Source: Tropicibacter naphthalenivorans (GTDB taxonomy: Bacteria; Pseudomonadota; Alphaproteobacteria; Rhodobacterales; Rhodobacteraceae). Taken from it: a stretch of 64,000 nt of DNA. Position 1 is the first letter of the stretch, and each line of letters opens with the position of its first letter. A program made the translations under genes and the position numbers. Location: NCBI RefSeq assembly GCF_900176475.1, contig NZ_FWXX01000002.1, forward strand, positions 632,560 to 696,559, written 5' to 3'. The notes beneath the pieces were generated by a model that saw only the letters and a program-made list of their open reading frames with translations, was not told the origin of the DNA and ran no database searches. Of this stretch, positions 46,565 through 55,565 are shown in pieces.

Positions 46565-48097
46565 TTAGAGCGGGATGTTGTCGTGCTTTTTCCACGGGTT
46601 CGTCAGCTGCTTGTTGCGCAGCATGGCGAACGCCTTGGACACGCGGCGGCGGGTCGATTTGGGCTGGATCACCTCGTCGATAAAGCCACGCTCGGCCGCC
46701 ACAAACGGGTTGGCAAAGCGGTCTTCGTATTCCTTGGTGTGGGCCGCGATCTTGTCCGCGTCGCCCAGATCGGCGCGGTGGATGATCTCGGTCGCGCCTT
46801 TCGCGCCCATCACGGCGATCTCGGCGGTGGGCCAGGCATAGTTCACATCGCCGCGCAGGTGCTTGGAGGCCATAACGTCGTAGGCGCCGCCATAGGCTTT
46901 GCGGGTGATGACGGTGACCTTCGGGACGGTGGCTTCGCCATAGGCGAACAGCAGCTTTGCGCCGTGCTTGATGACGCCGCCGTATTCCTGAGAGGTGCCC
47001 GGCAGGAAGCCCGGAACGTCCACGAAGGTCAGGATCGGGATTTCAAAGCAATCGCAGAAGCGCACGAACCGCGCCGCCTTGCGCGACGAATCGATGTCGA
47101 GGCAACCCGCCAGCACCATCGGCTGGTTGGCGACGACGCCCACAGTCTGGCCTTCGAGGCGCATGAAACCGGTGATGATGTTGCCCGCGAAATCCGCCTG
47201 AATCTCGTAAAAGTCACCTTCGTCGGCCACTTTGTGGATCAGTTCCTTCATGTCGTAGGGCATGTTGGGGTTTTCGGGGATGATCGTATCCAGCGAGGTT
47301 TCGATCCGGTCCACATCGTCAAAGAACGGGCGGACGGGCGGCTTTTCGCGGTTGTTCAGCGGCAGGAAGTCGACCAGACGGCGCACTTCGGCCAGCGCTT
47401 CGACGTCGTTTTCAAACGCGCCATCGGCGACCGAGGATTTCTTGGTGTGGGTGGACGCGCCGCCCAGTTCTTCTGCGGTGACGACCTCGTTGGTGACGGT
47501 TTTCACAACGTCAGGGCCGGTCACGAACATGTAAGAGCTGTCTTTGACCATGAAGATAAAGTCGGTCATCGCGGGCGAATACACTGCGCCACCGGCGCAC
47601 GGCCCCATGATGACAGAGATCTGCGGCACAACGCCGGAGGCCATGATGTTGCGCTGGAAAATCTCAGCATAGCCACCAAGCGCTGCAACGCCCTCTTGGA
47701 TACGTGCGCCACCCGAGTCGTTCAGACCGATGACCGGCGCGCCGTTTTGCACAGCCATATCCATGATTTTGCAAATTTTCTCGGCGTGGGTTTCGGACAC
47801 CGAGCCGCCCAGAACGGTGAAGTCCTGAGAGAAGACGTAAACCATACGGCCATTGATGGTGCCCCAGCCGGTCACGACGCCGTCGCCGTAGGGGCGGTTG
47901 TTCTCCATGCCGAAATCGGTGCAGCGATGCGCCTTGAAGGTGTCATACTCTTCAAAGCTGCCCTCATCGAGCAGCAGTTCGATGCGCTCACGCGCTGTCA
48001 GCTTGCCCTTGGCGTGCTGCGCGTCGATCCGCTTTTGCCCACCACCAAGCCGAGCATTTTCGCGGCGGTCGTGCAGTTCCTGGAGAATGTCTTTCAT
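46565..48097 (-). CDS. pccB: Propionyl-CoA carboxylase beta subunit
   Basis: A 510-residue carboxyltransferase that moves CO2 from biotin to propionyl-CoA. It has the family blocks [62 protein letters not shown] and the second-domain [25 protein letters not shown] and [11 protein letters not shown]. It works with PccA. ATG 48097. The 201-bp upstream gap contains two pairs of GCAAA half-sites that fit binding by the ScfR-type regulator encoded 1.5 kb away. Confidence 0.97.
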   Translation of the reverse strand: MKDILQELHDRRENARLGGGQKRIDAQHAKGKLTARERIELLLDEGSFEEYDTFKAHRCTDFGMENNRPYGDGVVTGWGTINGRMVYVFSQDFTVLGGSVSETHAEKICKIMDMAVQNGAPVIGLNDSGGARIQEGVAALGGYAEIFQRNIMASGVVPQISVIMGPCAGGAVYSPAMTDFIFMVKDSSYMFVTGPDVVKTVTNEVVTAEELGGASTHTKKSSVADGAFENDVEALAEVRRLVDFLPLNNREKPPVRPFFDDVDRIETSLDTIIPENPNMPYDMKELIHKVADEGDFYEIQADFAGNIITGFMRLEGQTVGVVANQPMVLAGCLDIDSSRKAARFVRFCDCFEIPILTFVDVPGFLPGTSQEYGGVIKHGAKLLFAYGEATVPKVTVITRKAYGGAYDVMASKHLRGDVNYAWPTAEIAVMGAKGATEIIHRADLGDADKIAAHTKEYEDRFANPFVAAERGFIDEVIQPKSTRRRVSKAFAMLRNKQLTNPWKKHDNIPL

Positions 48098-48159
48098 CTG
48101 GTGGCCCCTTTAACGTTTGCACGGAACATACAGTGCAGACGCAGCATCACAAGGATTTC

Positions 48160-48175
48160 CTCGCAAATTTGCAAA
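48160..48175. promoter_or_regulatory. ScfR-type operator candidate 1 (pccB)
   Basis: CTCGCAAA and TTTGCAAA abut as a direct repeat with an 8-bp period, 63-78 bases before the pccB ATG. The R. sphaeroides PccR site is TTTGCAAA-N4-TTTGCAAA as I recall it; here the copies touch. Confidence 0.55.
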
Positions 48176-48199
48176 CCGTGAAAACATCAAACTTTGAAA

Positions 48200-48215
48200 A
48201 TCGCAAATCCGCAAA
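48200..48215. promoter_or_regulatory. ScfR-type operator candidate 2 (pccB)
   Basis: ATCGCAAA and TCCGCAAA abut with the same 8-bp period, exactly 40 bp from the first pair (GCAAA at 48163 and 48203). A further TTTGAAAA lies directly before it. Located between pccB and the divergent efflux gene. Confidence 0.5.
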
Positions 48216-48298
48216 TTAACCTTATTTTACGGAAAATTTACATGCTGGCGGCATGTATTTGTTGGACTTTGGTCTAAAATCACCCTACCGCTAAACGA

Positions 48299-49528
48299 AT
48301 GAGTTCAGCGACCCCCGTGCGCTTTTTAGATCGCGCCACCCCGCCACATATTGTCACACTTATCCTCATGGCCGGGATGTCGGCCCTGGTGATGAACATC
48401 TTTGTGCCCAGCCTTCAGGCGATGGCCGACTGGTTTGAGGCCGATTATGGCCTGATGCAGCTGTCCGTCTCGGGCTATTTGCTGATGAACGCGGTGCTGC
48501 AAATCTTTATCGGGCCGATCAGCGACAAGATGGGCCGCAGGCCGGTGATCCTCTGGGGGACGGTGATTTTCCTGATCGCGACGCTGGGCTGCATCCTGTC
48601 CACCAACGTCACGGTGTTCCTGATTTTCCGCATGATCCAGGCGATGATCGTCACGTCGATGGTGCTCAGCCGCGCGGTGGTGCGCGACCTGTTTCCGGCG
48701 GATGAGGCCGCCAGCCGCATCGGGTACGTCACCATGGGCATGTCCATCGTGCCGATGATCGCCCCGGTGATAGGCGGCGGATTGTCCGAAGCCTTTGGCT
48801 GGCACGCGAATTTCTGGGTGATGTTCGGCCTTGGCGCGGCGCTGCTCTGGCTGGTCTGGCAAGACTTGGGCGAGACCGCCGCCAAAAGCGGGCTAACCTT
48901 GGGCCAGCAGTTCCGCGAATACCCCGAGCTGCTGCGCTCGCCGCGATTCTGGGGCTATGCCTTGGCCTGCTCTTTCTCTTCCGGCGCGTTCTTTTCCTAC
49001 GTGGGCGGCGCGGCGTTTGTGGGGACCGAGGTCTTTGGCCTCTCGACCACCACGCTGGGTCTGTATTTCGGCGCGCCCGCGGTGGGCTATGCGTTCGGCA
49101 ACTTTATCTCAGGCAAGTTCTCGGCCCGGATCGGCGTCAACACCATGGTGCTGGCGGGCGGCGTGATCATTACCTTTGGCATGGCGCTGTCGATGCTGGT
49201 CTTTGCGGTGGGGCTTGGCTCTGCGCTCAGCTTCTTCGGCTTTATGACCTTTGTGGGCTTTGGCAACGGCTTGACCATCCCCAACGCCACGGCGGGCGCT
49301 TTGTCGGTCCGCCCCTACCTTGCGGGCACCGCCTCGGGCCTTGCGGGGGCGATCATGCTGGGCGGCGGCGCGGCGCTGTCGTCGCTGGCGGGGGCTTTGC
49401 TGGGGCCGGGCACCGGGGCTTGGCCGCTGTTGTGGCTGATGCTGCTGTCGGCGGTGGCCTCAATCGCGGCCACCATGGTGGTGATCCAGCGCGAACGCCA
49501 GCTTGGGGGGCTGGACGCGGCGGAGTGA
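48299..49528 (+). CDS. Bcr/CflA-family MFS transporter
   Basis: A 409-residue inner-membrane transporter with twelve helices. It has the MFS loop 2-3 motif GPISDKMGRRPVILWG and the Bcr/CflA-type RMIQAMIVTSMVLSRAVVRDLFP. Family members export drugs or sulfonamides, some amino-acid derivatives. ATG 48299. It lies divergent from pccB and immediately before the ScfR-type regulator on the plus strand, so it shares the same regulated gap; a role in exporting acyl-derived compounds is only a guess. Confidence 0.9.
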   Translation: MSSATPVRFLDRATPPHIVTLILMAGMSALVMNIFVPSLQAMADWFEADYGLMQLSVSGYLLMNAVLQIFIGPISDKMGRRPVILWGTVIFLIATLGCILSTNVTVFLIFRMIQAMIVTSMVLSRAVVRDLFPADEAASRIGYVTMGMSIVPMIAPVIGGGLSEAFGWHANFWVMFGLGAALLWLVWQDLGETAAKSGLTLGQQFREYPELLRSPRFWGYALACSFSSGAFFSYVGGAAFVGTEVFGLSTTTLGLYFGAPAVGYAFGNFISGKFSARIGVNTMVLAGGVIITFGMALSMLVFAVGLGSALSFFGFMTFVGFGNGLTIPNATAGALSVRPYLAGTASGLAGAIMLGGGAALSSLAGALLGPGTGAWPLLWLMLLSAVASIAATMVVIQRERQLGGLDAAE

Positions 49529-49530
49529 TC

Positions 49531-49568
49531 TATGCAAAATCCGCGCACGTAAAGTGCAAAGGTGCAAA
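49531..49568 (+). promoter_or_regulatory. ScfR-type operator candidate 3 (autoregulation)
   Basis: TATGCAAA (49531-49538), AGTGCAAA (49553-49560) and GGTGCAAA (49561-49568) lie directly before the regulator ATG at 49580. The last two abut with the same 8-bp period as at pccB. Confidence 0.5.
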
Positions 49569-49579
49569 GACCCCAAGCC

Positions 49580-50980
49580 ATGGCCACTCAGAAACTCTAC
49601 GCTGGCGCGAAACTGCGCGACATCCGCACCCGCCTGTCCCTGACGCAAAAGGACTTTGCCAGCAAGCTGGGCATCTCGCTGCCCTATCTGAACCAGATGG
49701 AAAACAACAACCGCCCGGTGTCCACCACGGTTGTTCTGTCTCTGGCGCAGGAATTCGGCTTTGACGTGACCGAGCTGGGCCAGGGCGACGCCGAGCGGCT
49801 GGTGTCGGACATGCGCGAAGCCCTTGCCGACCCCGTTTTTGGCGAAGCCGCGCCGCAGCTGGCGGACTTGCGGCTGACCGCGTCGAACGCCCCTGCCCTT
49901 GCGCGCGCGTTTCTCGCGCTGCACCGCGCCTATCGGCAGACGCACGAGCGGCTGGCGTCCTTGGATGAGGCGCTTGGCCGCGAGGGCGCGCAGCTGCAAC
50001 CCAGCCCGTGGGAAGAGGTCCGCGACTTCTTTCACTACTGCGACAACTACATCGACGCGGTGGACCGCGCGGCGGAACATTACGCCCAGTCCCTGCGCAC
50101 CGACGGCGACATCCGCGCCGCCGCCATGGCCCGGTTGAACAGCAGCGGCATTCAGGTGCGCCTGTCGCAAAGCGCGCCCATGCGGGCCTTTGACGCCGAA
50201 ACGCAGGTGCTGACGCTGTCCTCGCTGCTGCCTGTTGAAACGCAGACCTTTCAGCTGCTGGTCCAAGTGGCGCTGCTGCGGCAAAACCAACTGCTGGACG
50301 CGACGCTGGACCTCGCGCGGTTTCAATCCGAAGAGGCGCGATCCATCGCCAAGCTTGGCCTTGCCAACTACTTCGCGGGCGCGGCGATGATGCCGTACAA
50401 GGCCTTTCTCGCCGCCGCGCAGGAAACCCGCCACGATCTGGAACTTCTCGCCGCGCGCTTTGGGGCCAGCATCGAGCAGGTCGCGCATCGGCTGTCGACC
50501 CTGCAACGCCCCGGTGCCAAGGGGGTGCCGTTTTTCTTCGTGCGCGTCGACCAAGCCGGGACGATCACCAAACGGCACTCGGCCACGCGGTTGCAATTTG
50601 CCCGTTTCGGCGGGGCTTGCCCGCTGTGGAACGTGCACCGCGCATTCGAGACGCCGGGCCGGTTCCTGCGTCAGTTGGCGGAAACGCCGGACGGGGTGCG
50701 CTATGTCTCGCTGGCGCGGGACGTGTCAAAAACCGGTGGGCATTTCGGCGCGCCTGTGCGGCGCTACGCCATTTCCATCGGCTGCGAGGTGCGCCACGCG
50801 GCGGCGCTGGTCTATGCCGACGACATGGATGTGACCCGCGCCACCAGCTTTGAACCCATCGGGATTTCCTGCCGGATTTGCGAGCGCACGAACTGCCACC
50901 AGCGGTCGGTTCCGCCGCTGGAAAAGCGCCTGTCGATCACGCCGACGCGGCGCGACACGCTGCCCTACAAGTTGGAGTAA
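49580..50980 (+). CDS. pccR: ScfR-type XRE regulator (PccR-like)
   Basis: A 466-residue regulator of the short-chain fatty acyl-CoA family: N-terminal XRE helix-turn-helix (residues 5-65; LRDIRTRLSLTQKDFASKLGISLPYLNQMENNNRPVS), a helical middle with the ImmA/IrrE-like LARFQSEEARSIAKLGLANYFAGAAMMPY block, and a C-terminal DUF2083 domain with the cysteine cluster CRICERTNCHQR. PccR of Rhodobacter sphaeroides activates propionyl-CoA carboxylase genes in response to acyl-CoA. ATG 49580 with no clear ribosome site; half-sites end 12 bases before it. Confidence 0.85.
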   Translation: MATQKLYAGAKLRDIRTRLSLTQKDFASKLGISLPYLNQMENNNRPVSTTVVLSLAQEFGFDVTELGQGDAERLVSDMREALADPVFGEAAPQLADLRLTASNAPALARAFLALHRAYRQTHERLASLDEALGREGAQLQPSPWEEVRDFFHYCDNYIDAVDRAAEHYAQSLRTDGDIRAAAMARLNSSGIQVRLSQSAPMRAFDAETQVLTLSSLLPVETQTFQLLVQVALLRQNQLLDATLDLARFQSEEARSIAKLGLANYFAGAAMMPYKAFLAAAQETRHDLELLAARFGASIEQVAHRLSTLQRPGAKGVPFFFVRVDQAGTITKRHSATRLQFARFGGACPLWNVHRAFETPGRFLRQLAETPDGVRYVSLARDVSKTGGHFGAPVRRYAISIGCEVRHAAALVYADDMDVTRATSFEPIGISCRICERTNCHQRSVPPLEKRLSITPTRRDTLPYKLE

Positions 50981-50983
50981 AGG

Positions 50984-51673
50984 TTACGCAGTGGCCGCAG
51001 GCGCGGGCCATTTTGCGGCCAGCTCTGCCATGAGCGACGCGTCCTCATCCGTCAAAGGCCCGTCTGCCCAAGGCCGAAACCGCATCCGAAAGGCGCGCAG
51101 GACGTCATCCTCCGCCGCATCCGGCGCATAGCCAAAGCGCACCGCGTCGCGGTAGAAGTCACCGGGCTCGGCCCTTCCTTCGGGCCACACAGCCAAACCG
51201 CGCCGCGCCAAGCGCCGCCAGTCAAAACGCCCGCCGGGGTCGATCTTGCGCCCCAGGGCGGTGTCGGAATGACCCACCACGCGTTCGGGGCGGATCGACC
51301 AACGTTGCAGAATGCCCGCCAAAAGCTGTTCCAAAACAGAAATTTGCGGCTCTGGGAAGGGGTGATAGCCGGTGTTGGCGATCTCGATCCCCACCGAGGC
51401 AGAGTTCACATCCGCGCACGCCCCCCAAGAGCCCGCCCCGGCGTGCCACGCGCGATCCGCCTCGCGCACCAGCTGCCACAGCCTGCCATCCTCGGCGAGG
51501 ACGTAATGCGCCGAAACCTCGGCCTGCGGGTTGCACAGCCAGTCACGCGCGCCCTCCGCGCTGTCCATCGCGGTGTAGTGCAGCACGACCATATCCGGCG
51601 CAGACACCCCACGCCGGTCCCCAAAGTTCGTCGATGGATGCCAGATCGCCCCGGCGTGGTCGGCCTCAGCCAC
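50984..51673 (-). CDS. N-acetylmuramoyl-L-alanine amidase (AmpD-like)
   Basis: A 229-residue amidase_2 enzyme that cuts the amide between muramic acid and L-Ala. The zinc ligands are in VVLHYTAM and VVGHSDTALGRKIDPG; the PFPEPQ and SVGIEIANTGYHPF region is typical of AmpD/AmiD. No signal peptide is visible in the chosen form, so it may act in cytoplasmic muropeptide recycling. The start is GTG 51673, which overlaps the stop of the upstream excalibur gene; a longer reading upstream is not used. Confidence 0.85.
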   Translation of the reverse strand: MAEADHAGAIWHPSTNFGDRRGVSAPDMVVLHYTAMDSAEGARDWLCNPQAEVSAHYVLAEDGRLWQLVREADRAWHAGAGSWGACADVNSASVGIEIANTGYHPFPEPQISVLEQLLAGILQRWSIRPERVVGHSDTALGRKIDPGGRFDWRRLARRGLAVWPEGRAEPGDFYRDAVRFGYAPDAAEDDVLRAFRMRFRPWADGPLTDEDASLMAELAAKWPAPAATA

Positions 51674-52388
51674 CGCGCGCCGCGCGGAAGGGGGCCGGGC
51701 TCCAGGTGCAGGCAAAGCCGTCGCCGTCCGGGTCCATGCCCTTGCGGTCTTTTTCCGGGCCACCGAGCGCGAGGAACTCTTCTTGGGCGAGGTCCGCCGA
51801 GGCGTAGCTGCCGCAGGCGCGGTCATACTTGGACGCGGCGTTAAAGCTGGAACGGTTGTACAGCGCGGTGCCCACCGGGTTGGTGGTGCGCAGGGCGTAT
51901 TCCACGATGTTCGGGCGGTTCGAGCCGGGGCGCGTCGGCAGCGCTTCGGGCTGGATGATCTGGTATTGCGCGCGGTTCTGGGCGATCAGCGCGGCGTCCT
52001 GTTTGATGTCGCGCTCGGCCGAAACGGCGGCAAAGTCATTCTCGCCAGAGATGCCCGCCGCGTTCGACACGATCTGCGGCGCGGGGTTGCCGGGGGACGC
52101 TTCCAAAGGCGCTTGGCCAGAGTTCAGCGCAGCGGCGCGGGCGGCGGCGGCTGCCTCGGCGGCCACATCCTGCGCGTCATCGAGCGGCGTGGCCTGCACG
52201 CCTGCCGGGCCGGGGACAGTCATGGGTGAGCCGTTGATCAGCGCCTGCTCGCGGCGGCGCTGGTATTCGGCGTAATTGCCAAAGCCCACGCCCTGCCCTG
52301 TGTCGACCACACCGGCTGCGCTGTCGGGCACCGACGGACTGCACGCGCTGAGCGCCAATGCCGCCACACCACAAAGGAAATACCGCAT
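51666..52388 (-). CDS. Excalibur-domain lipoprotein
   Basis: A 240-residue protein with a lipoprotein signal (FLCGVAALALSAC), an Ala/Gln-rich middle that may be extended (DVAAEAAAAARAAALNSGQAPLEASPGN), and a C-terminal excalibur calcium-binding motif (DPDGDGFACTWSPAPF, with the paired cysteine in DRACGSY). AGGA precedes ATG 52388. It overlaps and is coupled to the AmpD-like amidase, which suggests a shared wall function. Confidence 0.8.
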   Translation of the reverse strand: MRYFLCGVAALALSACSPSVPDSAAGVVDTGQGVGFGNYAEYQRRREQALINGSPMTVPGPAGVQATPLDDAQDVAAEAAAAARAAALNSGQAPLEASPGNPAPQIVSNAAGISGENDFAAVSAERDIKQDAALIAQNRAQYQIIQPEALPTRPGSNRPNIVEYALRTTNPVGTALYNRSSFNAASKYDRACGSYASADLAQEEFLALGGPEKDRKGMDPDGDGFACTWSPAPFRAARGG

Positions 52389-52480
52389 AACTCGTGTCCT
52401 GCCTTGCTCTTGTTTTGGCGCGTTTACCATCAATCCCGAGGCTTGGCCAGAATTCCGCCCACGCGTCGGCAACAAACAGC

Positions 52481-52504
52481 AAAACGCCCGCTGAAAAGCG
52501 GGCG
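52481..52504 (-). terminator. Terminator of gatC
   Basis: On the minus strand CGCCCGCT/AGCGGGCG (8 bp, TTTC loop) is followed by TTTT. It lies 30 bases after the gatC stop. Confidence 0.85.
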
Positions 52505-52533
52505 CATGGAGCGGGTCGCAGTCTGTAAGGGGA

Positions 52534-52821
52534 TTATTCGACCACCTTGGGCACGGCAAAGAAGCCTTCGCGCGCGTCGGGCGCATTGGCGAGGATCTTG
52601 TCCTGCATATTGCCGTCGGTGACCGCGTCGGTGCGGCGCTTGAGGCGCATGGGCGAGACCGAAACCATCGGCTCGACGCCATCGACGTTCACTTCGTTCA
52701 GCGCTTCGATAAAGCCAAGAATGTCATTGAAGGAGCCGGCCAGCTCGGGCAGCTCTTCTTCGGTGACCTTGATCCGGGCCAGTTTCGCCACGCGTGCGGC
52801 GGTCTGAGTATCAATCGACAT
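52534..52821 (-). CDS. gatC: Asp/Glu-tRNA amidotransferase subunit C
   Basis: A 95-residue Gat[44 protein letters not shown] and the C-terminal [11 protein letters not shown]...[15 protein letters not shown] are typical. It stabilises GatA-GatB, which convert Glu-tRNA-Gln or Asp-tRNA-Asn to the amide form. ATG 52821. It has its own terminator, and gatA does not follow here, so this gatC is separate from gatA/gatB. Confidence 0.95.
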   Translation of the reverse strand: MSIDTQTAARVAKLARIKVTEEELPELAGSFNDILGFIEALNEVNVDGVEPMVSVSPMRLKRRTDAVTDGNMQDKILANAPDAREGFFAVPKVVE

Positions 52822-52949
52822 GGGGCGCGCCTTTTTTCTGCACAGATCGGTTGGGGGTTGCTTTACCCGTCCGGGGCGCGCGCTGCAAGCCTCTGGCGTC
52901 TTGGCGCGGCGGTGTTAAGCTTTGATCGATTGGTTAAGGGAGACGAGAG

Positions 52950-53642
52950 ATGAAGATCATTTGGATGGGCCACGGCAGCTTTCGCATCGAGATCGCGGAT
53001 CAGGTGTTGCTGATTGATCCGTGGGTGAATGGGAACCCGATGATGCAGGGCCAAGACGTCGAGGCGGCGATTGGCGGGGCGACGCAGATTTTAGTGACGC
53101 ATGGGCATTTCGACCACACGCAAGATATTGTCGAAGTGTCGGAGCGCACCGGCGCGCCAGTCACCGCCATGTATGAGCTGGCGCAATACTTGTTTTCGCA
53201 GGGCGCGAAAGAGGGGCATGCCTTTAACAAGGGCGGGACTTTGACCTTTGGCGAGGTGCAGGTGAATATGGTTCCGGCGTCCCATAGCTCGTCGGTGGTG
53301 GTGGACGACCGGCCTGTCTATATGGGCGCCGAGATCGGTTATATAATTCGCGGCGAAGGCAAGACGATCTACTTCTCGGGCGATACCACGGTGATGGCCG
53401 ATATGGGCTGGATCGCCGAGTATTATAAGCCGGAGATCGGGATTTTGTCGGCGGGCGGCTATTACACCATGGATATGGAATTGGCGGCTTTTGCGGCCAA
53501 GACGTATTTCGATTTCAAGACAGTGATCCCCTGCCATTACCGGACCTTCCCGGCGCTGGAGCAATCGGCCGAGAAACTGGCGGCGGGTTTGCCGGGGGTC
53601 GATGTGATTGAGCCCGAGGTTTTGCAGGCGATTGATCTTTGA
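52950..53642 (+). CDS. UPF0173 metal-dependent hydrolase
   Basis: A 230-residue metallo-beta-lactamase-fold protein. The metal motif is THGHFDHTQD, followed by GAEIGYIIRGEGKTIYFSGDTTVMADM (Asp) and a late CHYRTFP histidine. The length and order match the UPF0173 family, whose substrate is unknown. ATG 52950 is preceded by GGGAGACGAGAG. Divergent from gatC with a 128-bp gap. A composite gene-end repeat follows. Confidence 0.9.
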   Translation: MKIIWMGHGSFRIEIADQVLLIDPWVNGNPMMQGQDVEAAIGGATQILVTHGHFDHTQDIVEVSERTGAPVTAMYELAQYLFSQGAKEGHAFNKGGTLTFGEVQVNMVPASHSSSVVVDDRPVYMGAEIGYIIRGEGKTIYFSGDTTVMADMGWIAEYYKPEIGILSAGGYYTMDMELAAFAAKTYFDFKTVIPCHYRTFPALEQSAEKLAAGLPGVDVIEPEVLQAIDL

Positions 53643-53645
53643 AGG

Positions 53646-53702
53646 GGGGGCGTTGCCCCCGCGCCTTTGGCGCTCCCCCAGGATATTTTGAAAGAGAAGA
53701 AG
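53646..53702. repeat. Composite gene-end repeat, copy B
   Basis: Hairpin 1 is GGGGGC/GCCCCC (53646-53660), hairpin 2 is GCGCC-TTT-GGCGC (53661-53673), and then CCCCCAGGATATTTTGAAAG with AGAAGAAG (to 53702). It begins 4 bases after the UPF0173 stop, in front of the convergent exported protein gene. Confidence 0.85.
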
Positions 53703-53711
53703 CAGGGCGCG

Positions 53712-54224
53712 TTACGGGATGAGCGCGCCCTGGCGGTTGAAGGTGGCTTTTTCGGTGGTGAGGTCGTCGTAGATCAGCTCGACCGTGACGGTTTGGACGG
53801 AGCTCAGCGGGTAGCTGCGGTAGGGCAAGCCGTCCTCGGGGAGGATGGCGTTGGGGCTGGCCGTGTCTTCGTGGCAGGCGGGCAGCGGCCAGGGTTCGAG
53901 CGGGGCGTCGTTGACGGCGTAGTGGATGGCGACCAGACCGCAGCGCCAGGACCACAGGTGGGTGACGTAGACGAGGTCCTGGCCATCGTATTCGCGCACC
54001 GCGAGCCAGTTTGCGCGCGTCGCCTGCATGATCGGTTTGATTTCCAGCGCGGTGGTGAAGCGGCCCGTGGCGACCTGTTGTTCGGCCTCGTAGGGCAGCG
54101 GGTTGGGCGCATCGGGCTGGGGCATTTGATAGCCCGGCGGGGGCGCTTCGCCTGCGGTGGTTTGGGCGGTTTGCCCCCCACCGCCCGTGGCGATTGCGAT
54201 GATAAGCAGAATGAGATCGAACAT
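53712..54224 (-). CDS. Exported hypothetical protein
   Basis: A 170-residue protein with a short N-terminal membrane segment (FDLILLIIAIATGGGGQTAQ), a Pro-rich stretch (PPPGYQMPQPDAPNPLPYE) and a beta-rich remainder (LVYVTHLWSWRCGLVAIHYAVND, ending LTTEKATFNRQGALIP). Two cysteines, WRCGL and PACHE, could bond. No family recognised. GAGG precedes ATG 54224. Convergent with the UPF0173 gene through the repeat. Confidence 0.7.
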   Translation of the reverse strand: MFDLILLIIAIATGGGGQTAQTTAGEAPPPGYQMPQPDAPNPLPYEAEQQVATGRFTTALEIKPIMQATRANWLAVREYDGQDLVYVTHLWSWRCGLVAIHYAVNDAPLEPWPLPACHEDTASPNAILPEDGLPYRSYPLSSVQTVTVELIYDDLTTEKATFNRQGALIP

Positions 54225-54327
54225 AATGGCCTCGGAAAATATGTCGGCTGGGACAGATCGGCGCTTTTGACCGGCGCGTATCCGCCCTATACTGCCGGAA
54301 AAACAAGGGCTGACGAGCAGCGATATC

Positions 54328-55332
54328 ATGGCACGCAAGACAGGCGGTTCTCAAACTGTAAATCTTCTTATTGTTGGGCAGGCGGGGCGGCTGACCTATG
54401 AGGCGCTGCTGTTTGCGGCGTCCTTGGCGCAATCCGGGTCGGGCAAGCGGTTCAAGCTGTTCGTGGCCGAACCGCAGCCGGGGCCATTGTGGCCGCAGGA
54501 TCCGTCGATCAATGATCCGGCCTGCCGGGAGTTGTTGGAGGATTTGGGCGCAATGATTGTGCCGTTTGAATCCAAGCATTTCGGCCATGCCTACCCCTAC
54601 GGGAATAAAATCGAGGCCTTGTTTGCCCTGCCCAAGGGCGAGCCATTTGTGTTTTTCGATACCGACACGTTGGTGTTGGATGATCTGGGCAAGGTGCCGT
54701 TTGATTTCGACCGGCCCACGGCGTCCATGCGCCGCGAGGGGACTTGGCCCACGTTGGAGATTTACGGGCCGGGGTACACGCAAACATGGAAGTCTTTGTA
54801 CGACAAGTTTGGGTTGGATTTCGAGAGCAGCCTCGATCTGTCGTGGCCGGACGAGTATTGGAAGCGGTATTTGTATTTCAATGCCGGGTTCTTTTTCTTT
54901 CGGTGCCCGCATGAATTTGGCGAAACTTTCCTGCGGTATGCTTTGGCGATCCGCGATGATGCACCGGCGGAATTGGTGTGCCAGAGCTTGAACCCATGGC
55001 TGGATCAGGTGGCTTTGCCCTTGGTCATTCACGCTTTGGGTGGGGGGCGCGATACGCTGCCCGAGGGGTTATTGGACGGGTCGGTGACCTGCCATTACCG
55101 CTTGTTGCCGCTGCTTTATGCGCGTGAGGCCGATGCGGTGGTGGAGGTCTTGGACAAAGTTTCAGAGCCGAACCGGGTCAAGAAGGTGCTCAAGCAATAT
55201 GATCCGTTCAAGCGGATGATCTACCAAAAGCGCGGGCAAAAGGTGCGGGCGCTGTTTGATCGCAATGACTTGCCGCGCAAGGAGCAGGCCATTCGCAATA
55301 CGATCAAGCGTGAAGGGTTCTGGATGCGGTGA
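54328..55332 (+). CDS. GT-A-like glycosyltransferase candidate
   Basis: A 334-residue protein that begins TVNLLIVGQAGRLTYEALLFAASL, has KRFKLFVAEPQPGPLWP, then a DxD-like metal motif in VFFDTDTLVLDDLG with SMRREGTWPT after it, and YLYFNAGFFFFRCPHEFG, where nucleotide-sugar enzymes of the GT-A fold carry an FNAG-type segment. The basic C-terminal region (RVKKVLKQYDPFKRMIYQKRGQKVRALF) may be membrane-near. Acceptor and sugar unknown. ATG 54328 after an AT-rich gap. Confidence 0.68.
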   Translation: MARKTGGSQTVNLLIVGQAGRLTYEALLFAASLAQSGSGKRFKLFVAEPQPGPLWPQDPSINDPACRELLEDLGAMIVPFESKHFGHAYPYGNKIEALFALPKGEPFVFFDTDTLVLDDLGKVPFDFDRPTASMRREGTWPTLEIYGPGYTQTWKSLYDKFGLDFESSLDLSWPDEYWKRYLYFNAGFFFFRCPHEFGETFLRYALAIRDDAPAELVCQSLNPWLDQVALPLVIHALGGGRDTLPEGLLDGSVTCHYRLLPLLYAREADAVVEVLDKVSEPNRVKKVLKQYDPFKRMIYQKRGQKVRALFDRNDLPRKEQAIRNTIKREGFWMR

Positions 55333-55514
55333 GCGGCTTACGGCGCTGATTTTACGCCGAAGAGTTCCACCTATATGAATTGAGATCGAGACTTGCCGCG
55401 CAAGGTCCACTCCCCGATCAGAATAACTCTGATTGAATTGGTTTCATACCATCGACGAAAACAGATGACAGCTGAGGGTGATAGAAACCAGTCCGCCCTT
55501 TCATGTCCGCACAC

Positions 55515-55544
55515 AAAAAAGCCGGGGTCCCTGCCCCGGCTTTT
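55515..55544 (-). terminator. Terminator, bidirectional
   Basis: AAAAGCCGGGG/CCCCGGCTTTT forms an 11-bp stem with a 6-base loop. On the minus strand it runs into TTTTTT; on the plus strand into TTTT. It ends the gene at 55566. Confidence 0.9.
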
Positions 55545-55565
55545 ACGTCGATGTCGCTGCGCTTA

